Shown one piece after another: positions 47,429 through 58,834 of a stretch of DNA of 64,000 nucleotides (position 1 is the stretch's first letter; each line of letters opens with the position of its first letter). Origin of the DNA: Aegilops tauschii subsp. strangulata (taxonomy: Eukaryota; Streptophyta; Magnoliopsida; Poales; Poaceae); assembly GCF_002575655.3 (NCBI RefSeq), contig NC_053035.3, positions 94,451,322-94,515,321 of the forward strand, in the 5' to 3' direction. The notes under the pieces were generated by a model. The model searched no databases. It saw only the letters and a list, made by a program, of their open reading frames with translations, and was not told where the DNA came from. The position numbers and the translations under genes were made by a program.

Positions 47429-48260
47429 CTTGCTCTAAATGATGTGCCGCTGCAAGAGCCGCCTATATTAATTAACCATGATCAACAAAGGTGGACCAGG
47501 TTTGGCTATAGTATACTGTACTAGGTTAGTAGGTGACCTTGCGCTTGGCTCTTCGCCTCTTTCAGAAGTCGAACAATAATGATGGTACTACAGTAGTACT
47601 TCTAGCAATCTAATACCAAATGAACTGTTGCACGTCCATCGCTTGTACGCAAAAGTTTCTCCTTGTGCTGCGAGCCACCGCGCACGCATTGGTGAGGGAG
47701 AAGGCGTAGTAAGCAAGCTTCTCGTCGTTCTGCGAGTTGACGGGACACATCAAAGTTATTTAGTACTCTCTCCAAAAAGGGCTGACCATGTCCATGGCTA
47801 CCATCCAGTGCTCCGTCATTGAGTACATGCACTATTCACGTGCCACCGAGGAGAAAAAATATTTTGTAGTAGGTGCCAGCAAAGTGCACGACTCATTTAC
47901 GCACTGCTTATCTGATTATCTCCATTTTCTTGCATGACACGTGCACCTTGATGCTAGATGTCCCGTGTGTTGGCAAAAGGATGAACAAAGCTCACGTAAA
48001 AAAAGAGTGGAAGAACATAGATTCCTAACGACCGAGAAGGAGCAAGGAACCTCGCGGTGGAGTGTCTGCACTCATAATATTTTATATTATCCAGCGATAT
48101 AAAATCAACTAAATCTCTCCACATTCTTATACCATTCTATAGTGTGAGAATAACTTTGAATGTTACCTCCATGGGACACCTAGTTATAGTATATCCAGCA
48201 TCCTGTATTGCTTCTCACTCCTCGTCCTTATAGCCTGCCGACTGTACCTTATATACACTT

Positions 48261-48407
48261 GCTCTTTGAGCAAAGGCCTCCCTAAGCACACATTAATTTC
48301 TTGGGCATGCTTCTTTCTACTCAATGATGCATGCACTTTGAGCATGTTGGCAACTTCACTGCTAGCTTGCTGGCTCATCTTGCATTTGACGCTAACATAT
48401 TGCAGCA
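48261..48407 (-). repeat. Copy 2 of the duplicated exon-like block
   Basis: Matches 43371-43518. The minus-strand reading continues past KKHA as QEINVCLGRPLLKEQVYIR without a stop. The block ends two bases before the first unit of the 221-bp tandem array. Confidence 0.75.
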
Positions 48408-49287
48408 CTCTTGCAAGGCCCAGAGGTTAATTTGAGAACAAGTACCTCGAGGTTAATTTGACAGACACGCCTTATAGGTTGACAGAAGTCATATCACTTT
48501 TTTGGGAAGATGTCATGAAGTAACAAGATAGACCTTCTTTCAAGCCAATTAACATGAGTTCGAAAAACAAAAAATATCGAAAAGTAACGCGATAGACCTT
48601 CGACTAACATGTGTTCAAAAAACAAGTACTCCTGCAAGACCCAGAGGTTAATTGAGAACAAGTACCTCGAGGTTAATTTGACATACCTGCCTTATAGGTT
48701 GACAGAAGTCATATCACTTTTTTTGGAAAGATGTCGTGAAGTAACACGATAGACCTTCTTTCAAGCCAATTAACATGTGTTTAAAAAACAAAAATTACAA
48801 AAAAGTAACGCGATAGACCTTCGATTAACATTTGTTCAAAAAACAAGTACTCCTGCAAGACCCAGAGGTTAATTTGAGAACAAGTACCTCCAGGTTAATT
48901 TGACAGACATGCCTTATAGGTTGACAAAAGTCATATCAATTTTTTTGGAAAGATGTCATGAAGTAACACGATAGACCTTCTTTCAAGCCAATTAACATGG
49001 GTTAAAAAAACCAAAATTATAAAAAAGTAACGCGATAGACCTTCAATTAACATGTGTTCAAAAAACAAGTACTCCTGCAAGACCCAGAGGTTAACTTGGG
49101 AACAAGTACCTTGATGTTAATTTGACAGACATGCCTTATAGGTTGACAAAAGTCATATCACTTTTTTTTGGAAAGATGTCGTGAAGTAACACGATAGACC
49201 TTCTTTCAAGCCAATTAACATGTGTTCAAAAAACAAAAATTATCAAAAAGTAACGCGATAGACCTTCGATTAACGTGTGTTCAAAAA
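48408..49287. repeat. Tandem array, four units of about 221 bp
   Basis: The anchor GCAAG(A/G)CCCAGAGGTTAA occurs at 48413, 48634, 48855 and 49077, giving periods of 221, 221 and 222 bp. Each unit contains an internal near-duplication: AGTAACACGATAGACCTTC and, about 75 bp later, AGTAACGCGATAGACCTTC. Units differ by a few substitutions and T-run lengths. The array stops exactly where the LTR of element E begins (49288). Confidence 0.92.
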
Positions 49288-52200
49288 TGTAGCGACCCGA
49301 CCCGAATGGATCGAAGTCTCTGTGCTTAAGTGTCATCCCTAGATCGGTATGCTGACACACACAGTACTCGAGGATTTATAACAGAGGTAAATCACATGTA
49401 TAAAGTAACGTAAATACTATTACCTCAATCCATAGCGGAAGTAACAACAAAATTGTGGAGTTCCCAACAATGCCAATGGCAAAGTTGAGTGTAGACATCA
49501 ACCCTAACGTATCACTTGTCGTAAGATTCCTGCAACATGAGACGTTGCAGCCATGTAGGTCAGTACATTGAATATACTGGCAATTTCACACCATAGAGTA
49601 ACAATGAAAATGTCTATCTCTATATGCATATTTGGCTGGTGGAGGCTCTAAGTTTAATTTTTGCATAAAGCTAATTTTTTCCTACAACAAAGGAATACAT
49701 TTTATTTACCCTGTTTATGCCATTATTGAGAAGGTTCCTCCAACTCAATCCCAAATTACCGAATCATTAATAACCCAACAATTTCACTAAATAGAGTGAT
49801 GAGATCAACAAATAATTCAAATACCAGATACTCAAAGATGTCCATAACCGGGGACACAACTAATCATGATTAGTTTATACACTCTACAGAGGTTTGCGCA
49901 CTTTTCCCCACAAGACTCGATCTCCTCCGTTGAATTTCTCACACTGCATGATGTTTGAGAACCGGATGATCGAGACATAGTCTTTCTGAAGCATTAACTC
50001 TTTACTCTCGGTAGACAGTTACACCTACTTTCCCCTACATCTGCTAGTCTACAACTGAAAGAGGTCACACAACTTACTCAACTATGCCAGAGCCCATAAT
50101 GGCTTGTGGCTGCACACGGAAGTTTCTAGGCATGAATAATCATATGATCCCTTTGAGCCTGGGTGGCATTCCATAGGGTTATCACACGGGTACTCCGGGA
50201 TCCCCTTGGGCAAGCACTGGGTTCTCCAGGTGCCCGGGCAAGCCACTGGGTTCTCCAGGGTGCCCCAACCATTCCACCCAGATGTGTGTTAATGTTGCCA
50301 CCTTAAAGTTACCCTTAATTATTATATCTCTCCCATCTTTCATGAATCACACATACCAATCCCCTCCTACGAGCATGGCTAAGCAATATGAGCATAAAGT
50401 ATATTTCCCGGGGTGAATCAAAAGGTAATAGGTTCCTACCTCATCAACTACATAGCAATACCCACATATTACCAATCCTACTCATGCAATCTTTGAGGGT
50501 GAAACTAATGCAAGTAAAACTTGGTATAAAAGAGTATGATCAAAGTGTGAACTTGCCTTGTACTGTTGATGAAGATTCATCACACTCATAATTCCTGATA
50601 GTTCTACTCGTCACACTCCGATCAATCTATCGTGAGCAAGCAATTATAACCACACATAAGCAATCACTCAAAGATCCAAAAGAACGCAGAAAACACTTCA
50701 GAAAACTTCAAAAACCATCAAATAAAGCTTCTAGACAAAAACATATTTTTAACAGTAGCGAAATTATGTGATTTTGATCTTAACAGAAAGTTTAGGTCAA
50801 GAGTTTCGATTTGCAAATAGAATCAATTAAATCAGAGTTATAAAACTCAAGTTATAGTAAAAACAAGTTTGAATTCAAATCTGATCTAATTCAAATTTTA
50901 AATTTCAACAAGTTGATTTAATATGTTCCCTGGACAGAGGGGATCATAACGAAGAATTTGGCATTGGTTTCGTTGGATTTGGACAAACTAGTAAAAAGTT
51001 ACGAAGGTTTAAAGATCAGGGGCTAAACTGCGAAGAAAATATTCACGGATGGGTCCCTGGCCGAAACTAAAACAGAAAAAGAAAAATCTAGCGAACGAAC
51101 GTCTGCTATAGAAAACTAACAAACGAAATCGTTCACTAAAACTCCCTAAATAGAAAACGTTCGCTAAATAGATCTAACTAAAAAACAGACCGGTTTAAAC
51201 GAAAACCGAACCAAATTAAACCGGGCGGTTATCGGCGGTTCGTTGGCGGCGGCGGACGGCGGACGACGGACGGCGGCTTGGGCGTCGGCCTCGGCGCGGG
51301 CGGCGGGTGGAGCGGCGGCGGCGGCGACGGTGATCTGCGGCAGCGCTGCTGCGGCTGCTGTTGAGGAGAGAGGGGGCCGGGGTCGGGCTATTTAAAGGCG
51401 GGGAGAGGCGGTGTGGCTTGTGGGAGGGGGCGGGGCGGCTCTGACTTGGAGAAGAGGCGGCCGGTGCCGTGTGTGCGGCGGACTCCGACGAGTCCGGGTC
51501 TCGCACCGGAGGAAGGCGGCGCAGCGGCTGGGCCGGCTGGTCTTCGGCCCAGTTCGGTCCGAAGTTTTTTTAACAGATAACAAAAATAAAATAAAACAAC
51601 AAATCTTAAAAATGATATATAGCAGATTATATATCAAAAATTTTAGAAAAGGATTTTCTAAAACATGAACATTTTTTTCAACGGCAAATAAATTCTACAA
51701 AAAAATTAAATAAAGCAAACGATACTACTGGTTTAATTAAAAACCAAATAAAATATTTTAAAATACCAAAATGATTTCAAAACATTTTTCTCCAATTTTT
51801 CTAATGTAGGGAATCATTTTACCCTATTTTCCATATATTTTATTTTTGGAGAAAACTTATTTGAATAAAACCAAATAACTCCAAATTGAAAGTGGGTTTC
51901 AAAATAACTTCAAAGGGACTTTCAATTTGATTCTTTGAAACTTCCAACTCTCTTTCTTAGCATTTGCAGAAGTCATTTTATCTTATCTCATGAAAGTCAT
52001 TGAGTTGCATAAAGTTTATGAATTTGGAATATTTCCAAATGGAATTCAAATATTTTCAAAACCCTTTTTTTCATTTATTTAAATAGAAGAAGTCATATCA
52101 TCTTCACTCTAGGGTTTTGTGATGAAATGAATTTGAATTCATGGAGATCATAAATGCAAGGTGAAAGTTTGGGAAAGTCCTTTTATTCCCTCTCATTTAA

Positions 52201-52320
52201 CTTTCAAAAAGTTTCAAATTTCACTCAATTTCACACAAGCAACCACACCACAATCAAACAATCAATCAAAACTATTTATTTAATATAACATTCCAAAATT
52301 TAGAATTTTGGGATGTTACA
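49288..52320 (-). repeat. 3' LTR of E
   Basis: 3033 bp. The plus strand starts TGTAGCGACCCGACCCGAAT at 49288 and ends GGGATGTTACA at 52320. Its first 850 bp are nearly identical to 63146-64000. The middle (51210-51550) is strongly GC-rich and the rest AT-rich. Frames at 51216-51668 are chance frames in the GC-rich part. Confidence 0.92.
51388..51397 (-). promoter_or_regulatory. Putative TATA box of the E LTR
   Basis: On the minus strand CTTTAAATAG sits between GC-rich blocks and is followed by a C/T-rich leader with CTCTCTCCTC. That is the usual composition of a plant core promoter and 5' leader, and it is oriented to transcribe toward the element interior in the 5' copy. Confidence 0.45.
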
Positions 52321-53631
52321 AACCTACCACCCTTAAAATGAATCTCGCCCTCGAGATTCAGAGAGGCTAGAAAGAAATAGGTTAGGTTCGGGGTTTCCTC
52401 AAAAATCCATCGATTGGCACGAGGGTCTCGGGTGCTACCACCCTTAGAAACATTGTTACGGTTCCATCAAAACTCATATACTCCATCCTTATTGTTGACA
52501 GTGTTGATCTTCTCAGATTCTCAGGAAAATTCCTTCTCTGGGCTCTTCCGGTAGTGGCATAACCGTTTTCCTCAATTCGTGTGTCCTTTCATCTTGGTAC
52601 GGTTCTTCTGTGACTGGGTCTTCTTAGCTGATAGGTCTGGCGCCAATACTAAACAACTATCGATATGTGATGGTGGTCAACAATTTATGGTTTCTCCTGC
52701 AGGAAATGGGTCTGGGCTTCATTCTCACCGTATGACCTACGATTGGCAACAACTGCCTTGTCCAAGGGAAAATTGTCATACCATTTTAAGGTTCAAACAA
52801 GGTTTTGATCGTCGTCGCTCTACTATGGGTAAGTCACTCAGATTTACCATCCCATATAGTAGAGGCGAAAAATAAGAGTAAGTCGGTATGGTGATCGATC
52901 CATCCCACACCCAAATCATTACCTTGTATATGGTTTAGCGAATCTCGCATTCTAACACTCAGTCATCCTCACAAGCATTGCAAAATTTCTCTTGTCGACG
53001 AACCAAGTTTGGATAAATCCATGGATTCTGCAAGCCAAACAAACATCTATGGTTCCTTCACAACTCTCAGGTTTTCCATAAACTCCTATAAGATCATCTG
53101 TTGATAAAGTCGTATCTTCTTCCAGGGTTTTTCCTTCAACAAGAGTGTGCTTGCTTCTTGGCAGGTCCTGGAGCCTGTGGGTTATGGGCTCACCTCATCA
53201 CATTTATAGCTTCAACTCATCCTGGGGTTACAATTGCTCCATATTACCAACATTATACCTCCAATAGTACTTCATCCCTTCATATTCTTGGGGTATCCCA
53301 CTTATTGAGATAAAACTCGTACTTATTTTGTCTGAAGTCCACTCCGTGGAATATCATTATCTTTTCCAGGGGTCAAGTTTCCTCACAGGGTACTAACACC
53401 CTTGAAATGCACAAATTCATCCACAGACCATATTTCTCATATCCTCGAAAATGTTCAAAATCTTTCTTCATAGAGTAACAACTCATAAAATCCAAATCAG
53501 TACCAACGATGCTAACTTTATTGATTCTTAAATTATTACAATCTTCTGCATTTCCATTACATGCCTCAACTAAACACCTTAATATAAAAGAAATGTTCCC
53601 ACTACTACTACTATATTTTTTGTGTGCAAAC
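52321..53631 (-). other. 3' noncoding region of E
   Basis: Between the gag stop and the 3' LTR. On the element strand the last bases before the LTR are purine-rich (AAGGGTGGTAGGTT), a good plus-strand primer. The rest holds no recognisable domain; a retrotransposon of normal layout would have pol here. Confidence 0.7.
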
Positions 53632-54585
53632 TCAACTATTTAGCACAAGCCTCCTTCTCTTTGGGACAATCTCCGACAAAGTGCCCTGCTTCATTAAGTC
53701 TCGAGGTTTTCTTGTGATTACATAGCCTCCTTGGGTCCTCGGCTTCCTTTTTGGGCAACCACTGAAGTAGTGTCCTGAATCTTTGCACCTGAAACATGTG
53801 ATATGACTCAGGCCCATCTTGGTAGAAATTGGGTTGTTCCTGGAATCCATTCTATTTATCTTCCTGGACTTTTCCGTGCCAATCAGGGCTTCCATTTCCT
53901 GTGGGTCATACTCTACTTCCACTGTCGGGAATTCTACTAGATACTCTTTCCGACGATACTGGGAGATGTGTCCTTCTTCTCCACATGAATAGCATGACTT
54001 GGCGTAAAGTTTAATTGGATCTTCTTCGGGTGTGTCCTCCACCTCTTCCTTCATCGCAGGTTCTTCTAAAATTTCCATGAGGGCTCCTTTCATTGCTTCT
54101 TTCTTCTGCTGTATGGTTCTTTGTACCATGGGGTAAATGTGACACTGAGCAAGGTAGTGGGTAGTCCCTTCACACAAGAAACAAGTAATCTGCCTAGTTG
54201 GGCATTCTTCAGCTGGGTGACTTTCTTCACAATGATGGCATTCATCCTTGTGTTCTTTATAGTTGTGTCCTATTTCTCTGTAGAGCTTGCATGCACAAGG
54301 TTTCTTCATATCATTTCAATAAGGCTTCAATTTCTGGGACACAAGACGAGACCTTTGCAGAGTCAACTTAGATTCTTTCCAAGTGGTTACTCCTTGCCAT
54401 CCATTGATGGTTTGGTACATCCTCCACCAAGTAGAAGCACCTCTTTCAAAGCACTGAAGAGCATGCTGGGCCATATCCTTTTCGGCTATAGCGTTATTCT
54501 TCATGTGATCTTCCATGTTCTGAATCCATCGGTCTGTCTCCAATTGACTTATCGGTCCCGGGAATGTGAGTTCATCTCCATTCAT
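53632..54585 (-). pseudogene. gag of E with several zinc knuckles, one in-frame stop
   Basis: Minus-strand frame from the ATG at 54585. The first 89 residues carry a gag capsid-like segment (around residues 30-60: MAQHALQCFERGASTWWRMY). A TGA at 54316-54318 stops it; the frame continues in register from 54309 for 225 residues. This second part has CCHC knuckles: a variant CHHCEESHPAEEC (spacing 2-3-4), a perfect CFLCEGTTHYLAQC, a degenerate CYSCGEEGH lacking its last cysteine, and a perfect CFRCKDSGHYFSGC. Four knuckles is more than the one or two usual in Gypsy gag. Acidic residues separate the second and third. Gag binds element RNA and forms particles. The capsid half appears shortened by deletion. 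Confidence 0.7.
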
Positions 54586-54903
54586 CCTCTATTGGTTCCA
54601 AGGGTTTTGGGGGAGATAAGATAGATAGAGAGGGATACACACAATACAAACAATAGTTTTGAAGAGACAGATTTTATTTGTGGCCGTCGGAAAAAACATC
54701 ACCCAAATGACAGCTCCACAATCGTCGCATCTAACGTAGGTATATAACAGGGGGTTGGTCTTCTAAAGGTCAATAAATCTTCAAAGTCATCAAACTCTTC
54801 AAGTCTTGTTCATGTCTCCGATGGCTTCTTCCGAACGCGCTTGTCCTTCTCAAGTTCTTTTGCCAAATCATCTCTGTTGACGCGAAGTCTCTCGTGACGC
54901 CCT

Positions 54904-55446
54904 TTAATATTTCTGGAGTTGTGTTCCAAACTTCTGGGTTTTAACATCCTTGGCATGAACCATGGTCCTACTGTCCTTTAGTTCCTGGCAAATCTCCGGT
55001 ATCTCGAGGTTTTCCTCCTCCAGCTTGGCTACTTTCAGCTTCTGGGTCCTGAGTTCTTCACGAAATACTTCCTTGTCAAATACGGCTTCCTGAAGATCCA
55101 CCCTAAACTTCTTGATGTAATACTCCAGATCCCGGTGATACATCAGCTAAGGTTAAAACGTCATCTTTTGCTGATAGGTGCTCCATTAGCCCTTTTGTCA
55201 TCCAATCTTTCCAAAGAAATGCATGCTTAACTCAGTATGGTGACGATAGCATGAGCGAGCGATAGCGTCATGGATAGCCGTGGTTATGCCCATATCTCTG
55301 CCATGAGCTATCATTCCATAGTTGATATCTCCTGTCTTGGGGCTTTGTTGACAAAAACTTTGAGTTTGAACGCTCCATGTTCCTGTCTTTCTCCGACACA
55401 CCTTGATCTCGGGTATTGACAGCTCCAATAGTCTGACAAGTTCCAT
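54904..55446 (-). pseudogene. Short frames upstream of gag in E
   Basis: Two minus-strand frames, 55198-55446 (82 residues) and 54904-55143 (79 residues), lie on the 5' side of gag. The first contains ELVRLLELSIPEIKVC and a later Ala/His-rich stretch. The second is highly charged with heptad-like E/K/L spacing (FREELRTQKLKVAKLEEENL) and probably forms a coiled coil. They may be pieces of one longer protein that belonged to the N-terminal part of the polyprotein. The family is not recognised. Confidence 0.4.
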
Positions 55447-55682
55447 AAGGGTAGCCTTCCTAGGTCATACCAATCTGGAAATTCTTCAGAGCCTTGAAAT
55501 TCTCCTAGTCTTCGAAACCGTTGTGGTTTCCATTATTATAATGCACGACAAAATCCTCTTCATTCCGAAGTGGTCTTAGTTGTCCGATATCCTGGACTTC
55601 TTGGAGCGGTCTCATCAGTCGAATCTTCGTGTGGTCAAAAGGGGAAAGGGGTATAGTCTAACTACTTGAGGTGAGAGGAAAT

Positions 55683-56572
55683 TGTCGGATTTCGGGTTCC
55701 GGCAAAACCCTTGAGGTTCGAACACTAGGATGTGCACGAAGATCTCTCCCTCCCCCTAGCTCGCTCTCGCAACAATCGTTAGGCCGAATGCATCGAACCC
55801 AAAGAGCAAGGAGACACAAGAGTTTATACTGGTTCGGGCCACCGATGTGGTGTAATACCCTACTCCCGTGTGGTGTGGTGGATTGCCTCTTGGGCTGAGG
55901 ATGAATAGTTACAAGGGAAGAACAGCCTCCTGAGGAGAGGTGTTCTTGTGCTTGCTGAGCTGGTGTGGTGTCTCTCCAGCTGATCTCGCTCCCTCGTCTA
56001 TGGTGGTGGCTAGTCCAATTTATAGAGGCCTTGGTCCTCTTCCCAAATATTGAGTGGGAAGGGATCCCACAACGGCCAAATTCGAAGGGAGACAACTAGT
56101 ACAAGTTATCCTGACTAAAGGTGGTCTTCGCCTGCCAAAGGCTCTGGTGGTGATGCCGTCTTGGGCTCCATGGTGACCTCCGTCCTGCCGTCCAGCTGGT
56201 CTTGGTCTCGTTGCACTGATATGGAAACCTTTGCCTGATGCCTCGGGACTCCTCGCCTGCGCTTGCCCCTTTAACACCAAAGAGGAAACGAGGACACTGC
56301 GCATGCTGGCGCCCGCCTGGCTCCAGTCGTCATGGCTTGCGTCACAGGAACCTCGTGAGGTGTCCCTTGCCTTGATCTCTCCTCCCCTCGTGAGCCAGCC
56401 TGGTGAGGCCGCCCCTGAGGAGGTCTTGCGTCGTCCGCCTCGCGAGGCTTGGCCCCTCGCGAGGTTCTTGAGTGTTTGCTGGTGAAGATGGGCCATACGG
56501 GGCCGATGGTGGAGCCACGCCGTGGGCCGTAGGCAGGCAAGTCTGGGGACCCCCGTTCCCAGAACACCAACA
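55683..56572 (-). repeat. 3' LTR of F
   Basis: Element strand: starts TGTTGGTGTTCTGG at 56572 and ends ...CCCGAAATCCGACA at 55683. Compared with the 5' LTR, the stretch at 55720-55900 carries clearly more substitutions than the remainder. It contains GCGAGG-rich text near 56400-56460. Confidence 0.92.
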
Positions 56573-56815
56573 GTAGCCCCTGGGCCCAAGGCGCGCTCGG
56601 ACTTGGCTTCGAGGCAAAGCCAAAGGGCAAGTGCGGAGTGCCGCGAGCCCCAACAGCCTGCGACCCTGCTTGACGCATGGAGATTGATTGGACGTGGGCG
56701 TCTCCACTTCCCCACGCCGTCTCGGCAACTGCCCGACTTGACAAGTCCTTGCTGCATGCAGAGAAAAATCGTTATTACGTGTGATCATGGGGATCGCTGG
56801 TTGGTCTTCTCCCGC

Positions 56816-56822
56816 TATAAAT
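56816..56822 (+). promoter_or_regulatory. TATA box of the antisense unit in F
   Basis: GCTATAAATGAGG gives TATAAAT at 56816-56822, 85 bp before the ATG at 56907. The stretch between is C/T-rich (TCTTCCTGCTCCGC, CTTCTTCTCCCTTTCTCC), a common plant 5' leader composition. The direction is opposite to gag-pol. Confidence 0.55.
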
Positions 56823-56906
56823 GAGGAGGGAGCGGAGCCCCCGTTGCTCATCTCTTCCTGCTCCGCTCACTTCTTCTCCCTTTCTCCATTGCTAGAAGCG
56901 ACACCC

Positions 56907-57721
56907 ATGGCGCCGATTCGGAGGTTCTCGGCCGCGGAGAAGGGAAAATCCCCCCGCGATGAGCTCGGGCCACTTCCGGCGAAGAAGAGGCCGGCCCACC
57001 GCCGCGATGTAGTCGTGAGGCCGGAGGTGTCGAGGCCTTGGTGCGAGCGGCCTCCTCCCGGGTACCCGCTGCCTCTGTACGCCCAAGTTGAGGGCTCCGG
57101 AGGCAGAGGCAGCGAGCGCCGCTGTCCGTGCCGTGGCCGCGGTCGCCGCACCGCAGTGGCGCACGCCGTCGCCCCAGGAGTCCACGCCGCAGACTCCTCG
57201 CGCGAACTCGTGATGTGGGCAGCGATGCTTCCGCACACTTGGATCCACTTCCCGCAGTCCTTCTCTGCTGAGATGGCACCGAGGGGCCCCCTTGAGCTTT
57301 GGTTGCAGCACGCCGACTGCGATGCCCCGGCGACTAGAGCGGAGGTGGAAGCCGTTTCCCCGGGCAAGATCTTCATGACTCCCGGCTGGGGCGGGTCGCC
57401 CGTGTTTGCCGTGTGGAAGGCGCCCTCGCCATCCACTTTGAGTACGACGGCACCTCCACCATGTTCTTCAAGGTATTCGACGAGGAAGGCCGCCGCCTGG
57501 AGTGCTGCCCTGGAGGGGGTCGTCGGGATGGCGCAGCAACCAGCGCCGAGCCTGCCACCGGCTTCGCCAGCGGCTCTTCCAGCAGCAGCGGTGACGCTTG
57601 GGGGTCCAGCGACTCTCCCGAGCCCTACGAGACCCCGGAGATGAGCGACGACATCTACGTACCCCCGAGCTCTCGCCGGGCCCGGAGCAAGGTCGCAGCG
57701 TCCGGCCGCCGCCGTTACTGA
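56907..57721 (+). pseudogene. Antisense B3-like DNA-binding protein gene inside F, one frameshift
   Basis: The ATG at 56907 has a favourable context (ACACCCATGGCG). Residues 1-110 are basic and Arg/Pro-rich. From about residue 112 a B3-like fold is readable: LPHTWIHFPQSFSAEM, PLELWLQHADCD, GKIFMTPGWGG, then after an apparent 1-bp loss near 57395 a second frame with ALAIHFEYDGTSTMFFKVFD and EEGRR. These match the B3 order: an I.FP..F.. strand, a GW..F turn, a HFEYDG strand, and a FKVFD strand. A Ser/Gly-rich and acidic tail (SGSSSSSG, then EPYETPEMSDD) ends with a basic RRARSK stretch at the stop (57719-57721). B3 proteins bind DNA in plant nuclei. It reads against gag-pol. REM-like is the nearest class by eye. 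It could be a captured host gene or an old extra ORF of this element lineage. Confidence 0.65.
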
Positions 57722-57859
57722 TCTGGATGGGGTTGGCACCGGCCTCCCGTGACCCACTATTGATGATGGCGTCGCTGCGCTGGCTCGTGTAGATAGAAGT
57801 CGTAGGAAGTCCCTTCTTTTTGTTCCCTGCGAGGAATCGAAATAGTCCCCGTGGGGGCG

Positions 57860-57895
57860 TGTAAAGGGTCTGTAATGTCTTATGTTCATATTATC
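57860..57895 (+). terminator. Polyadenylation-like region after the antisense unit
   Basis: TGTAATGTCTTATGTTC with upstream GTGTAAAGGG lies about 150 bp after the antisense stop codon. T/A-rich words of this type (TGTAA, TTATG) are typical far-upstream and near-upstream signals in plant 3' UTRs. No experimental support. Confidence 0.3.
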
Positions 57896-57959
57896 CCTAT
57901 TATGAAAATTTGCAAACACATGTCTTGTTTTGGCTCGGTCTCCCCTTTCCAACCCCACG

Positions 57960-58760
57960 ACAGGTTGGTGCTCTACGCCGACAGGTCCCGGTCCCCAGGC
58001 AGGCTGCAGCCATCGCTGGTATGCCAGGTCGTGATGCCGTGGTCAAGGCCAGGAGGTGAGCGGCCCAAGGTCCAGTAAGAGCTCCTAAGGCGCGATGCTC
58101 AAGAGGTCCCCTTTAGCGCTCAAGCGACTACCGAGAGGCAGGAAAGGGTGGAGATGTTGCCATAACAAGGCTGCCACAGGTGAGGATCCTATGCTGTAGC
58201 GCTGGGTCGATCCAGGCACGAGACTTATCTTAGCATTCCGGAGCTGGTTCCTTGTGTTGGGCCAGACTTGTGCGTCGGCTGCTGCAATGCAGCTAGGTTG
58301 GGCCCATGCGAGTCTCCTCCTCTCCTCCACGCTCTTCTGTGTGCTCTACGTCCTGAGGTCCCGGCCCTCGAGCGAGCTCAGCCGCCGCTGGTATGCCAGG
58401 TCGTGATGCCGTGGTCAAGGCCAGGGGGTGAGGGCTGGAGAGCCAGTAAGAGCTCCTCAGTCGTGATGCTCAGGAGCCCCCCTTTTAATGCGCAAGCGAA
58501 TCGCATGGGAGAAGAAGGAGCCCGTGGTACCGCCCGCTGTCGTCCTCAGGAGGTCCCTGCAGGTTAGCATGAGGAAGGACAAAGATCGCCATGATGATTG
58601 TCGGTCTGCCGCAGGCCGCTCTGCAGAAGATGAAGGCACCGAGGGCCTGGTGAGGTGGCGTGCTGCGAGCCAGAGCTCGACCGCTCAGATTTGTCGACGT
58701 TGCAGGGATGGACCCGAGCACAAGCGCTGTGCCAGCATGTGTATCCCCCGTGGTGGGTGA
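57960..58760. repeat. Two-copy direct repeat, period 372 bp, in F
   Basis: TGCCAGGTCGTGATGCCGTG occurs at 58022 and 58394 within longer matching units (ACAGGTCCCGG/TGAGGTCCCGG, GTAAGAGCTCCT, ATGCTCA(A/G)GAG). Such repeats between pol and the 3' LTR are common in Tat-lineage elements. Confidence 0.8.
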
Positions 58761-58834
58761 CAATCAAGTAGGTGATAACCATAGAGAGATCATGCATGGA
58801 AAGTGAACTAGCTTAGGTAAACGCAAGAACAATT

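Noticed and set aside
47860..47880. TATTTTGTAGTAGG as the right CACTA terminus
   Set aside because: It lacks the final GTG of the expected terminus and is not followed by the TTG duplication.
51216..51668. Arg/Pro/Ser-rich frames in the E LTR
   Set aside because: They follow from a GC-rich leader segment with CGG repeats; no domain and no homologous frame elsewhere.
56020..56757. 245-residue minus-strand frame and overlapping frames
   Set aside because: It lies across the 3' LTR of F in GC-rich DNA; the same type of frame recurs in the 5' LTR (62453-62989).
56867..57958. 363-residue minus-strand frame in F
   Set aside because: It is the longest frame here but is the antisense of the B3-like unit; only the plus strand has a TATA box, start context and domain motifs.
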